The notes under the pieces were generated by a model. That model saw nothing but the letters and a program-made list of their open reading frames with translations. It had not been told where the DNA came from and did not search any database. DNA of 64,000 bases from assembly GCF_001955715.1 (NCBI RefSeq), contig NZ_CP019239.1, positions 2,108,001 through 2,172,000 of the forward strand, in the 5' to 3' direction. The stretch comes from Rhodoferax saidenbachensis. GTDB lineage: Bacteria; Pseudomonadota; Gammaproteobacteria; Burkholderiales; Burkholderiaceae_C. Both the position numbers and the translations under genes were made by a program. Positions 53,888 to 63,951 of this stretch are shown here, piece by piece. The stretch's first letter is position 1. Each line of letters starts with the position of its first letter.

Positions 53888-54650
53888 AATCATTCTGCAT
53901 ATCGACCAGTTGGTCAAACGTTTTGGCGGTTTGGTTGCCACCAACCACGCCGATCTGAAAGTGGAGCGCGGTAGCATCCACGCGCTGATCGGCCCCAATG
54001 GTGCGGGCAAGACCACGCTGATCCACCAGATTTCTGGTGCGCTGCAGCCCGACGAAGGTGCCGTGCATTTCATGGGCCAGAACATCACGCAGGTGCCCAT
54101 GCACCAGCGTGCGTTGCGTGGCCTGGTGCGCTCCTACCAGATCACCAGTATTTTCAAGAAGCTTTCGGTGCTGGACAACATTGCCCTGTCGGTACAAGCC
54201 CGCAGCGGCAGCAGCATGCGCTTCTGGCAAGCCGCCCGCTCAGAATCGGGCCGCTATGCCGAGGCCGCGGCCGTGGCCGAACGCATCGGTCTGGGCCAAA
54301 AGTTGCATACGCTGTCGGGCGCGCTGTCGCATGGCCAGCAGCGCCAACTGGAGCTGGGCCTGGCACTGGCGCTCAAGCCGCAACTGCTATTGCTCGACGA
54401 GCCCATGGCTGGCATGGGACCAGACGAATCCGAAAATATGGTTGCGCTGCTGCAAAGCCTGCGCAGCGAAGTCACCATCTTGCTGGTGGAACACGACATG
54501 GATGCCGTGTTCCGTTTGGCCGACCGCATTTCCACACTGGTATTTGGCAAGGTCATTGCCAGCGGCACGGCGCAGGAAATCAAGGACAACCCCGAAGTCA
54601 AACAGGCCTATCTGGGCGATGAGATGGGCGTGGACGCCGTAGCGCACTAG
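53880..54650 (+). CDS. ABC transporter ATP-binding protein (LivG-like)
   Basis: A 256-residue ATPase. Walker A is GPNGAGKTT (about 38), signature LSHGQQRQLELGLAL and Walker B LLLLDEPMAGMGPDE, with switch His in LVEHDMDAVF. The insertion before the signature (KLSVLDNIALSVQA) is LivG-like. In the signature, His (LSHGQ) replaces the usual second Gly, as in most LivG proteins. It energises the cluster importer. Confidence 0.93.
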   Translation: MAEIILHIDQLVKRFGGLVATNHADLKVERGSIHALIGPNGAGKTTLIHQISGALQPDEGAVHFMGQNITQVPMHQRALRGLVRSYQITSIFKKLSVLDNIALSVQARSGSSMRFWQAARSESGRYAEAAAVAERIGLGQKLHTLSGALSHGQQRQLELGLALALKPQLLLLDEPMAGMGPDESENMVALLQSLRSEVTILLVEHDMDAVFRLADRISTLVFGKVIASGTAQEIKDNPEVKQAYLGDEMGVDAVAH

Positions 54651-54658
54651 GAAATAGC

Positions 54659-55369
54659 GTGGACACATTACTGGAAATCGACGATCTGCAAACTGCCTAT
54701 GGCACCAGCCAGATCCTGTTTGGTGTGGGCTTTGCCATGCGCGCAGGCGAAGTCGCCACACTGTTGGGCCGCAACGGCATGGGCAAGACCACCACGGTGC
54801 GCTCCATCCTGGGTCTGACCAAGGCCACGGGTGGTTCTGTCCGTTTCCTGGGTGAACGCATCGAGGCGGCGAATGCCGATCGCATTGCCCGCATGGGCAT
54901 GGCCGTGGTGCCTGAGGGGCGCATGATTTTTGCAACGCTATCGGTGCAGGAAAACCTGCTGGCTTTTGCGGGCAACCGCTGTGCCAGCCGGGAACCCTGG
55001 ACGCTGGAACGGGTGTACCACCTGTTTCCACGGCTCAAGGAGCGTGCGCGCAACATGGGTAACCAGCTCTCGGGCGGTGAACAGCAGATGCTCGCCATTG
55101 GCCGTGCGCTCATGACCAATCCGCACCTGTTGATCCTGGACGAGGCCACCGAGGGCTTGGCACCGCTGATCCGGGAAGACATCTGGCACTGCCTGACCAC
55201 ACTGAAACAGGCTGGTCAGAGCATTCTGGTGATCGACAAGTATGTGCAACGGCTGGTTGGTCTGGCAGACCACCACACCATCCTGGAGCGGGGAAGGGTA
55301 GTCTGGAAGGGGGACTCTCCCCAACTGGCGGCCCAGCCCGACATCTGGCACCGCTATATCGGGGTCTGA
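54659..55369 (+). CDS. ABC transporter ATP-binding protein (LivF-like)
   Basis: A 236-residue ATPase starting at GTG. Walker A is GRNGMGKTT, signature LSGGEQQMLAIGRAL and Walker B LLILDEATEGLAP, with VIDKYVQRLV after it. The usual switch histidine position reads Asp/Lys (VIDKY), which recurs in LivF-like proteins of this branch as far as I recall. It pairs with the LivG-like subunit. It starts 8 bp after that gene. Confidence 0.92.
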   Translation: MDTLLEIDDLQTAYGTSQILFGVGFAMRAGEVATLLGRNGMGKTTTVRSILGLTKATGGSVRFLGERIEAANADRIARMGMAVVPEGRMIFATLSVQENLLAFAGNRCASREPWTLERVYHLFPRLKERARNMGNQLSGGEQQMLAIGRALMTNPHLLILDEATEGLAPLIREDIWHCLTTLKQAGQSILVIDKYVQRLVGLADHHTILERGRVVWKGDSPQLAAQPDIWHRYIGV

Positions 55370-55370
55370 C

Positions 55371-55853
55371 GTGCTGAAGTCGATAGACACTCCCATGGCG
55401 GAGCAGACAATGCCAAGCGCCGTTTTTTCCGTGCAACGCGTAGTGCGCTTCTCGGATTGCGACCCGGCGGGCATAGTGTTTTACCCTCAGTACTTCGTCA
55501 TGCTCAATGGCTTGGTGGAAGACTGGTTTACGCAAGCCCTGCAAGTGAACTACGCAAACCTTCTGGGTGTGCGCAGGGTGGGGCTGCCCACCGTCTCACT
55601 GCAATGCGACTTCAAGGCCCCCAGCCGCATGGGTGAAACCATCACGCTGCAATTGCGCTTGTCGCGCCAGGGAAAACGTTCGCTCACCCTGGACATTCAG
55701 TGCATTGGCCTGGAGTCCCCGGATGTCGTGCGCTGGCGCGCACAAGTGGTCATCGTGACCACTTCATTGGAGCACGATGGCTCCATCACCATTCCCGCCG
55801 ATATCGTGCAAGGCATTGCACAGTGGCAAAATTTTTCAGGAGACAAAAAATGA
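55371..55853 (+). CDS. 4-hydroxybenzoyl-CoA thioesterase-family hotdog protein
   Basis: A 160-residue hotdog-fold thioesterase. RFSDCDPAGIVFYPQYF places D31 at the catalytic Asp position of Pseudomonas 4-hydroxybenzoyl-CoA thioesterase (Asp17 there). It could release stalled aromatic or dead-end acyl-CoA and recycle CoA during the pathway. The GTG at 55371 has GGGG about 8 bases upstream; ATG 55395 or 55410 would give a shorter N-terminus. The stop overlaps the next start (ATGA). Confidence 0.87.
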   Translation: MLKSIDTPMAEQTMPSAVFSVQRVVRFSDCDPAGIVFYPQYFVMLNGLVEDWFTQALQVNYANLLGVRRVGLPTVSLQCDFKAPSRMGETITLQLRLSRQGKRSLTLDIQCIGLESPDVVRWRAQVVIVTTSLEHDGSITIPADIVQGIAQWQNFSGDKK

Positions 55854-56245
55854 CACGCATCCTTCAACCTGCCCACTGGGCCCGTCCACGTGGTTACTCC
55901 AATGGTGTGGTCACACGCGGCCAGCTGGTGTTTGTAGCCGGCATGATCGGTTGGGACGCCCAATGCGTTTTCCATACCGATGACATGGCCGGGCAAGTAC
56001 GCCAGGCATTGACCAACGTGGTGGAAGTGCTGAACGAAGCTGGTGCCAAACCAGAACACATCACCCGCATGACCTGGTACCTGACAAACAAGCGCGAGTA
56101 CGTGGCGGCCTATCCCGAAATCGGCAAGGCTTTCCGCGAAATCATTGGTAGCTTCAACGCCACCATGACCGCGGTGCAAGTGACAGAGCTTGTAGAAGAC
56201 CGCGCCAAGGTAGAGATTGAGGTCACGGCAGTGATCCCCGACTGA
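55850..56245 (+). CDS. RidA/YjgF-family protein lacking the canonical arginine
   Basis: A 131-residue YjgF/RidA-fold protein: GYSNGVVTRGQLVFVAGMIG, VRQALTNVVEVLNEAGAKPE, RMTWYLTNKREYVAAYPEIG. RidA enzymes hydrolyse enamines and imines with an Arg in an A-R-S-x-V-x-V motif. Here the aligned stretch reads A-T-M-T-A-V-Q-V, so Met replaces that Arg and canonical imine deaminase activity is doubtful. It is translationally coupled to the thioesterase gene. Since the ring product of 2-aminobenzoyl-CoA is an enamine, a role on that intermediate is attractive but unproven. Confidence 0.87.
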   Translation: MTRILQPAHWARPRGYSNGVVTRGQLVFVAGMIGWDAQCVFHTDDMAGQVRQALTNVVEVLNEAGAKPEHITRMTWYLTNKREYVAAYPEIGKAFREIIGSFNATMTAVQVTELVEDRAKVEIEVTAVIPD

Positions 56246-56271
56246 TCCCCAGAACACTGCGGAGAAAGTCC

Positions 56272-57471
56272 ATGCTCAACGCATACCTTTTTGATGGTGC
56301 GCGCACCGCTTTTGGTCGCCACGCCGGTGCTTTGGCGTCTGTGCGTCCCGACGATCTGGCCGCGCACCTGTTGCGCAGCCTGGCCGCGCGTTCGCCCATG
56401 GCGCGTGCGGTGGAAGACGTCGTCCTGGGTTGCACCTGCCAGGCTGGCGAAGACAGCCGCAATATCGCCCGCCATGCCGCTTTACTCAGTGGCCTGGGCC
56501 AGCAAGTCCCCGGTCAGACCGTTAACCGCCTGTGCGGTAGCGGCCTGGCCGCGGTCATGGACTGCGCACGCGCCATCACCACGGGTGAGGGCGATGTGTA
56601 TCTGGCCGGTGGCGTGGAGAGCATGAGCCGAGCGCCCTTCGTCATGGCCAAGGCCGAGTCTCCCTACAGCCGTGATTTGCGCGTGGCCGATTCCACGATT
56701 GGTGCGCGTTTTCCGAACCCGGCGTTGATCCAGGCGTTTGGCAACCACACCATGCCGGAAACGGCCGATGCTGTGGCTGCAGAGCTGGGCCTTACGCGTG
56801 ATGACTGCGATGCTTACGCGCTGCAATCACAACAGCGCTTTGCGGCGGCGCAGGCAGCTGGCGTTTTTGCGCAGGAAATTGTGGCCACCGAAGTTCCCCA
56901 GGGCCGAAAAGCCCCGCCGCTGGCCTTCGCCCTGGATGAACACCCGCGCGCCGACACCACGCTGGCCTCGCTGCAAAAGCTCAAGCCCCTGTTCGAAGGC
57001 GGTGTCACCACCGCTGGCAACGCATCGGGCATTAATGACGGTGCAGCTATGGTGCTGCTGGGCAACCAGGCAGCCGGCGAGCGCCATGGACAGAAGCCAC
57101 TGGCACGCATTCTGTCGTCCGCAGTCGTTGGCGTAGAGCCGCGACTCATGGGCCTGGGGCCCGTGGGCGCCATCCAGAAAGCACTCGTGCGCGCTGGTAT
57201 CACGCTGGCGGATGTCGACGTCATTGAAATCAATGAAGCCTTTGCCGCCCAGGTTCTGGGTTGCCTGAAAAGCCTGGGTCTGGACGCCCAGGACTCCCGC
57301 GTCAACCCCAACGGGGGCGCCATTGCGGTCGGCCACCCCCTGGGTGCCTCGGGTGCAAGACTGGTACTGACCGCAGCCCATGAACTGCAACGGCGCCAAG
57401 GTCGCTACGCCGTGGTGAGCCTGTGCATCGGTGTGGGGCAAGGCATCGCCATGGTGCTGGAACGCACCTGA
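56272..57471 (+). CDS. Acetyl-CoA acyltransferase (thiolase)
   Basis: A 399-residue thiolase. Nucleophile C88 lies in NRLCGSGLAAV. EINEAFAAQVLGC, GGAIAVGHPLGASGAR (His) and the second cysteine in SLCIGVGQG complete the active site. It probably cleaves a 3-oxoacyl-CoA such as 3-oxoadipyl-CoA with CoA at the end of the pathway. It lies 26 bp after the RidA-like gene. Confidence 0.93.
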   Translation: MLNAYLFDGARTAFGRHAGALASVRPDDLAAHLLRSLAARSPMARAVEDVVLGCTCQAGEDSRNIARHAALLSGLGQQVPGQTVNRLCGSGLAAVMDCARAITTGEGDVYLAGGVESMSRAPFVMAKAESPYSRDLRVADSTIGARFPNPALIQAFGNHTMPETADAVAAELGLTRDDCDAYALQSQQRFAAAQAAGVFAQEIVATEVPQGRKAPPLAFALDEHPRADTTLASLQKLKPLFEGGVTTAGNASGINDGAAMVLLGNQAAGERHGQKPLARILSSAVVGVEPRLMGLGPVGAIQKALVRAGITLADVDVIEINEAFAAQVLGCLKSLGLDAQDSRVNPNGGAIAVGHPLGASGARLVLTAAHELQRRQGRYAVVSLCIGVGQGIAMVLERT

Positions 57472-57517
57472 ATCTGACCCATCTATTTCTTAAATTACTT
57501 TATCCAAGGACATAACC

Positions 57518-58696
<1,179 letters not shown>

Positions 58697-58718
58697 TCGG
58701 TCCTTGTACGTCAAAAGA

Positions 58719-58751
58719 AAAAGCCTCTGGATAGTCCAGAGGCTTTTTTTG
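58719..58751 (+). terminator. Rho-independent terminator of the aromatic-CoA cluster
   Basis: The perfect 12-bp stem AAAGCCTCTGGA / TCCAGAGGCTTT with a TAG loop continues into a T run, 23 bp after the gcdH stop. Confidence 0.95.
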
Positions 58752-58799
58752 CTTTTCAGGCTATCGTTTACAGTGGACGTGATTTCAATAGTGAAATAG

Positions 58800-58847
58800 G
58801 GCTGTAGCCCTCGATACGTGTGCGCAGGCAGCTATACATTCAATAGC
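58800..58847 (-). repeat. Palindromic repeat copy 9 (intergenic)
   Basis: Minus strand: GCTATTGAATGTATAGC, TGCCTGCGCACACGTATCGA, GGGCTACAGCC. It is the last copy in the window and lies just before the recombinase element, where no further copies are seen. Confidence 0.85.
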
Positions 58848-58885
58848 ACGTATTAGTTAACATAATATACATCGTATGAAGTCCC

Positions 58886-58961
58886 GGTAGTTTTGCCAGC
58901 GTTGCGTTATTAAAGGTTTTAGAGCAACGGCCGATACGTTTTGGGTAGTTTTAGCTGTTGC
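58886..58961 (+). repeat. Imperfect repeats at the left end of the recombinase element
   Basis: GGTAGTTTT-N6-GTTGC at 58886-58905 and GGTAGTTTT-N4-GTTGC at 58944-58961 are direct repeats. Between them, CGTTGC (58900-58905) and GCAACG (58924-58929) are inverted. Such direct and inverted motifs are what recombinase binding sites at an element end look like; no counterpart end is available for comparison. Confidence 0.5.
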
Positions 58962-58983
58962 ATTTGAGCCTATCACGCTGCCC

Positions 58984-60165
58984 ATGCTCATCACTTTGCC
59001 TTCGCGAACGGACCTGTTGGTGGATCACGTTGGACTTCCCAGGTTCTGGGCGGCAGTCTGGTGGATCTTTCACGGCGGCGACTTGGCGCCATCGACGCTG
59101 CGCCGAAAACTCAGACATATTGAGTCCATCTATGTGCACACCGAAAGTCTTGGCGGCAACCTTGATGACGCTCTAAGCGCACTGGACTTGGATGCATTGG
59201 GTTCCGCGTTGGAATCATTTTTTGTGACCCTCCGGAATGTTGCAGAACCGGTAAATTCCAGCGTTGCCCGCTGGAATACGGTATTTCATTTCGTGAAAAA
59301 CACTTGCGAACGACTTGAGCGCAATCCCGCTGTCGGCAACAAGATGGCTGACATACGTCAGCGCATGGCCCGTCTGGACAATCTCTATTTGGGTCTGCGC
59401 CCGTTCAAAAAGCGTAACCATGCGCAGGTTCGTGCAATTCCGAGGGGGGTGTTGGAAGAGTTTCTTGACGCTGCCACACCTGGTTCAGCGACAAATCCGT
59501 TCGAATATGAGCAAACTCAGTGGCGGATCTATGCCGCAGTAGTTCTGATGCTCTTTCAAGGACTCCGTGTTGGAGAACTGGCGCTATTGCCAGCCGACTT
59601 CACCAAAACAGAAATTGATGCACGTACGGGCATCCGACGTTGGTTTATGTCAGTCAAAACAGATGATTCTGAGGACGACCCTCGTTACTCCCGACCCAGT
59701 ATCAAGACGGCGGCATCAATCAGAACCATTCCAATGGCAAGCCAGACTGCAAACGTTTTGCAGACATATTCTGCCAATTACCGTGGCAAACCCAACTACA
59801 CGCAGTTCTTGGTGAGCATGCGCAAAAAACCAATGTCACCCGAAGGTTTACGCCATGCAATGCACGTACTCTCGGCGGCCTTGACACCAAATACACGCGA
59901 ACAGCTCTTTAACCAGACTGGCACAAGAAATTTGACTCCACATGCGCTACGTCATACATGCGCAGTGCTTCGTATGAAGCAATGGACGGAGGCTGGTAAC
60001 TCACCAGCCAAGACCATGATGCTTATGCGTAGCTTCTTTGGATGGTCAAGAGAATCCATGATGCCTTTGCTCTACGCAAAAGCCGCCTTGGACGAAAACC
60101 TCAATGAATCTTGGAATGCCCAGCTTGATGACCGATTGAACGTCTTGAGAAATATTCCACTGTGA
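58984..60165 (+). CDS. Tyrosine recombinase 1 of the trio
   Basis: A 393-residue tyrosine recombinase. An N-terminal SAM-like DNA-binding part (about 1-125) is followed by the catalytic domain: box I Arg in FQGLRVGELALL (about 195), HALRHTCAV (His, Arg, His) and nucleophile Tyr in MMPLLYAKAAL (about 360). A Trp (FFGWSRE) sits where the third His/Trp of the family is found, so the active site looks complete. The stop overlaps the next start in GTGA. Confidence 0.88.
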   Translation: MLITLPSRTDLLVDHVGLPRFWAAVWWIFHGGDLAPSTLRRKLRHIESIYVHTESLGGNLDDALSALDLDALGSALESFFVTLRNVAEPVNSSVARWNTVFHFVKNTCERLERNPAVGNKMADIRQRMARLDNLYLGLRPFKKRNHAQVRAIPRGVLEEFLDAATPGSATNPFEYEQTQWRIYAAVVLMLFQGLRVGELALLPADFTKTEIDARTGIRRWFMSVKTDDSEDDPRYSRPSIKTAASIRTIPMASQTANVLQTYSANYRGKPNYTQFLVSMRKKPMSPEGLRHAMHVLSAALTPNTREQLFNQTGTRNLTPHALRHTCAVLRMKQWTEAGNSPAKTMMLMRSFFGWSRESMMPLLYAKAALDENLNESWNAQLDDRLNVLRNIPL

Positions 60166-61670
60166 CTACACAAATAGCAATTCACGGTGAAGCTAATGAC
60201 CCATTTCTTCAGGCTGTGGCGGCGCTTCCACCTTTGCCAAGAACGATTCAATATGAAGACGACTACGATGAGAAAGTACGTTCGATCAAGGTTGCAGAGA
60301 GTGAAGAGCGCCTCACAATTCACATCTCCGGCGCTGCTCGCAAGTTGGATTTTTTGCGATACGCCCCTCGAGTTCGGCGGCTTTTACGCACGTATTTACT
60401 ACTCTCTTTGCAGGAGCTTTCGCCGCAGACGATACATTTGAGATATGCCCAATTTACAGAACTAGCGGCAGAGGATGTTGAGCTAGCGGCGACAACCGAG
60501 CCGATCAAACTTCGAGCAATTTGGTCGGTGTTCGTGGGGCGGTACTCTCCATATGTCCTGGACGGACTTCGGGCGTTGCTTGCCTTCTTGTGTCTGGTCC
60601 GGTTTCTGGGATGGTCGCCGGCGTATAACGGATTTGTTTCTAGAGTCCTGTTCGTACCTCGGTCAAGCCCCTACCCCACTGTGCGCAATGGGGATGCGTT
60701 CCTAACGATTGAGGAAGAGTCAAAGCTAGTCCGTTGGTTTGACGACGCCGCTTTACAGCTTCACTCCTTGCGTTTGGTGGATATTGAAGTAGCTTGTCTC
60801 TTGATTAGCTCATATCAATTTGGCATGCGTCCAAAGCAGCTGGGAATTATTCGGATGCGCGATTGTGCTGTACGGACTAGCGTCGAAGATGGCAGTGCCA
60901 TCGTACATCTGACCTTCAAGATCATCAAGCAGCGAGACCCAACTCTCGCCAAATTACCTCTGGTTCGCAAGGTAAAACGCGAGTGGGCTCCTTTGTTCGC
61001 AAGACTTGTGCAGCTAAAAAATGGGGAGGATCGCGACGCTTTTCTTTTCGGGTTTCAAAGTCGAGTGAGTCTCAGCAACGCTTTGATTGGGAAGCTTGCA
61101 GAGATACTGCCTGATAGTGAGCGTCGAGTTGCATACGACCTGCGCCACTCAATGGCGCAGCGCTTGGTAGACGCCGGTGCCAGCCATGAGGACTTGGCCG
61201 CGGCGTTAGGGCACACACTGTTGGTGACGGGCCTTATTTATTTCAGGCAATCGGCAAATCAAGCAGAATTGGTCAACAAGGCCTTGGGCCTGTCGGAGGT
61301 CTACCAAACGGTCGCACGTATTGCAAAAAACAAGTCGATCAACCAGCAAGAATTGGCCCGATTAAAGGGAGATCAACAAGTTGGTGGTGCTCCGCACGGC
61401 ATACCGATTGCCGGGATAGGAGGGTGTGAATCAGGCCAATCTACTTGCCCCTATAACCCCATAACTGCCTGCTATGGATGCCCAAAATTTATGCCCGTGC
61501 AGGATGTTGCTTTGCATCAACAGGTTTTGACCGAGTTTCGGGGAGTGGTCTTGCAATTTAAGGGGGCTGACAGAGGCGATGGATCTTCCCCGGCCTTTTT
61601 GCAGCTCCAACGGACAATCTCTGAAATTCAGGCGACTATCGATGAGTTGGAAGGTATGAGAGATGAATGA
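60162..61670 (+). CDS. Tyrosine recombinase 2 of the trio
   Basis: A 502-residue protein starting at GTG. The catalytic domain (about 180-390) has Arg in FGMRPKQLGI, YDLRHSMAQ (Tyr in place of the usual first His of H-x-x-R-H), LGHTLLVTGLIYF (His and nucleophile Tyr). A C-terminal cysteine cluster CESGQSTCPYNPITACYGC (about 424-442) followed by PKFMP could bind zinc. A terminal coiled coil follows (TISEIQATIDELEGM). It overlaps recombinase 1 by 4 bp and recombinase 3 by 8 bp. Confidence 0.85.
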   Translation: MTTQIAIHGEANDPFLQAVAALPPLPRTIQYEDDYDEKVRSIKVAESEERLTIHISGAARKLDFLRYAPRVRRLLRTYLLLSLQELSPQTIHLRYAQFTELAAEDVELAATTEPIKLRAIWSVFVGRYSPYVLDGLRALLAFLCLVRFLGWSPAYNGFVSRVLFVPRSSPYPTVRNGDAFLTIEEESKLVRWFDDAALQLHSLRLVDIEVACLLISSYQFGMRPKQLGIIRMRDCAVRTSVEDGSAIVHLTFKIIKQRDPTLAKLPLVRKVKREWAPLFARLVQLKNGEDRDAFLFGFQSRVSLSNALIGKLAEILPDSERRVAYDLRHSMAQRLVDAGASHEDLAAALGHTLLVTGLIYFRQSANQAELVNKALGLSEVYQTVARIAKNKSINQQELARLKGDQQVGGAPHGIPIAGIGGCESGQSTCPYNPITACYGCPKFMPVQDVALHQQVLTEFRGVVLQFKGADRGDGSSPAFLQLQRTISEIQATIDELEGMRDE

Positions 61671-63951
61671 AAATTTCAAAACTCTTATCGAGAATGCTCG
61701 AACACTGGCAGCCGATAAAGGACTGAGTTGGCACATCCCTCTCGATGAAAAAGGCATTGCGCTCAAAGGGCATTCTTGGAATCTGCGACATCTGAGTAAG
61801 GATGGAAAACCCACGACATACGTCCTGAGGAAATTCAGTGAGTTTGAAGATGCGCAGGCTGAATTGGTAGCGAGAGGGGTTCTGGACCAAAGCGAGCTCG
61901 GCCAACGTCCAGTATCGGCTCATTGGCAAGACCTAATTAAGGCGTTCGTTCTGGATCACGTTGTTGTCCGCAGCAAGAGCTTAGCTTTTGCACAGGCCGC
62001 TTCAATGGCTTGGCGGTTCTTGGCTTCGATTGCACGCAAAGAGCCTTGGTTGGTCACTGTTGAGGACGTGCGGTTGGCCTGCGAAGTTTCTGATATTTGC
62101 CAGAACACTGATGCACGCACGATCAATATCATGGCGCTCATCCGCAACTATGTGGATGCACAACACCTATTTGATGCATGTCCTTTGACCACGTTAGTAG
62201 ATCGCCCTCAAATTGGGAAGAACGCGAAGGCAAAGTTTGCGAAAACATCCGCTGCGCTCTCTCAGGAACTGGCTCAACGCAAGACACAGGAGAAATTACC
62301 TGAAAGGCGAGCTTTTTGGCAGTTGATGAGCATTGTCTACACGGAGCGACCGAAGTCTATCGTCGATTATTTACGGTTTGCGCTTGTGAAGTTGATGGTG
62401 TTGACTGGACTCCGCATTGGAGAGGTCGTTTATATCCCCTTCGATTGGAGGCGTACCAGGGGCTATCGTGATCAAAATGGGCGACCGGCCGGCGAGAGTG
62501 GTGGAATTTCTGAAACCCTCATGATCCGGCACTTTGCAGAAAAGCAGGAAGAGCCCTATTTTTTTGAAGAAACGCAGTTCGTACCAGATATCTTTCGAGC
62601 AGAAGTGGAAAGTATCCTAGAAGGCGTAGCCCGAATCACCGCCCCGCTGAGAACTACTCTACGGGCACAGTATGAGTCAGGGCGGATATTCCCACAGTAT
62701 GAGACCGACGAACTTGTGGACGCTGTGGTGATGTATGTCCATCTAACAGGCAACCCCATATGGGTTAGCCCGCCCTACTCCCATGAAATAACTCAGTGCA
62801 TTGAGCGCTATAGAGCGACCTATGACCCGGCAGAGTTAGCCAAGTTCGCTGACCTTCAGCGAACCGCCTCTCATTTAGCTGCTGCGGTCAGCAGGTATTT
62901 TTCACCTGAAAATAGAAGCAAAGGGCTGGTATTGCGCGACAAATATGGCCTTGCAAGTACCGATAAGGGCGTTCGTGGGAAATTTCTTCTTGTGTCGGAT
63001 GTTGAAGATTTTGTGAAGCGGCATGTCCCGACCAAACGCCCTGACTTGTCGCCTTTACGTCTGAATCAGGGGGGAAGCCTGGCACCGTGGGAAATGATGT
63101 TTTTAATGCCCAAGCGTGCGGTGGGTGAAGGACGTGGGCAGTCAGTCATTGACATTGTGAGCACCTTCTCCGTAGGCTTGGCCGATCAAGCGCTACTGGT
63201 GACCGCGTTGGGTGGAGTACCAAGTGATCAAAAATATTCGCTCTTTAATGCTTACGGGAATAAAGAAGAAGATCGGTTGCTCACCCTAACTACTCACACT
63301 TTTAGGCATTTGCAAACAACCGAGTTGTTCCGTCTAGGTGTAGCTGATTCCATCATCAGTAAGCGCTTCAATCGACGCAGCGTGGCGCAAAGCTATGTTT
63401 ATGACCACCGCAGTCTTGCGGAAGAGCTGGATGCGATTGAATTGCCGGCTGAATGGTCGTCCCTCCTAGGAGATGGCAAAGCGGCCACGGTGGGGAAAAT
63501 GATTGCAGCCGGCAAAGCGAACGGGCCTATCGTGCGGGAGTTCAAACGCATACAAGTGGAGGAAGGGGATCAGGCTGCGCTGCAGTTTTTGATGGCAGAA
63601 GCTGATGGCTTTCACGCGACTCCTTATGGCACTTGCTTGAATGCATTCACCGTCGATCCTTGCCCCACGAGTCTTGAATGCTTCAATGATTGCCGACATT
63701 TGAGCGCCACCGGGCTTCCGGAACATCAGAAAAACTTGGTTGTTTTACGTGGACGACTTCAGGCGGTACTGGAGAATGCACAAGCCAAGCCAGAGGGAAC
63801 CATCGGTAAAGCCAATCAGATCTCCCACGCTATGAAGCGTTTGCAGGGAGTAGAAAAGTTACTAGCGACGCCAGCAGGCGCTTTGGTTTTTCCAGAAGGT
63901 GTCGATTTATCTAAACCAAATAGACCAGGGACGGTGTTGGATGGCACGTAG
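61663..63951 (+). CDS. Tyrosine recombinase 3 of the trio (large)
   Basis: A 762-residue protein. The N-terminal part (about 1-220) includes a core-binding-like region. The catalytic domain is long, with Arg in LTGLRIGEVVYIP (about 249) and, after an insertion of roughly 250 residues, TTHTFRHLQTTELF (His, Arg, His; about 545) and Tyr in QSYVYDHRS. The box III residue is Asn/Arg (FNRRSVAQ) rather than His/Trp. A C-terminal cysteine cluster CLNAFTVDPCPTSLECFNDC (about 656-675) parallels that of recombinase 2. Size and position resemble Tn554 TnpB-type proteins. It overlaps the next gene by 11 bp. Confidence 0.85.
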   Translation: MNENFKTLIENARTLAADKGLSWHIPLDEKGIALKGHSWNLRHLSKDGKPTTYVLRKFSEFEDAQAELVARGVLDQSELGQRPVSAHWQDLIKAFVLDHVVVRSKSLAFAQAASMAWRFLASIARKEPWLVTVEDVRLACEVSDICQNTDARTINIMALIRNYVDAQHLFDACPLTTLVDRPQIGKNAKAKFAKTSAALSQELAQRKTQEKLPERRAFWQLMSIVYTERPKSIVDYLRFALVKLMVLTGLRIGEVVYIPFDWRRTRGYRDQNGRPAGESGGISETLMIRHFAEKQEEPYFFEETQFVPDIFRAEVESILEGVARITAPLRTTLRAQYESGRIFPQYETDELVDAVVMYVHLTGNPIWVSPPYSHEITQCIERYRATYDPAELAKFADLQRTASHLAAAVSRYFSPENRSKGLVLRDKYGLASTDKGVRGKFLLVSDVEDFVKRHVPTKRPDLSPLRLNQGGSLAPWEMMFLMPKRAVGEGRGQSVIDIVSTFSVGLADQALLVTALGGVPSDQKYSLFNAYGNKEEDRLLTLTTHTFRHLQTTELFRLGVADSIISKRFNRRSVAQSYVYDHRSLAEELDAIELPAEWSSLLGDGKAATVGKMIAAGKANGPIVREFKRIQVEEGDQAALQFLMAEADGFHATPYGTCLNAFTVDPCPTSLECFNDCRHLSATGLPEHQKNLVVLRGRLQAVLENAQAKPEGTIGKANQISHAMKRLQGVEKLLATPAGALVFPEGVDLSKPNRPGTVLDGT

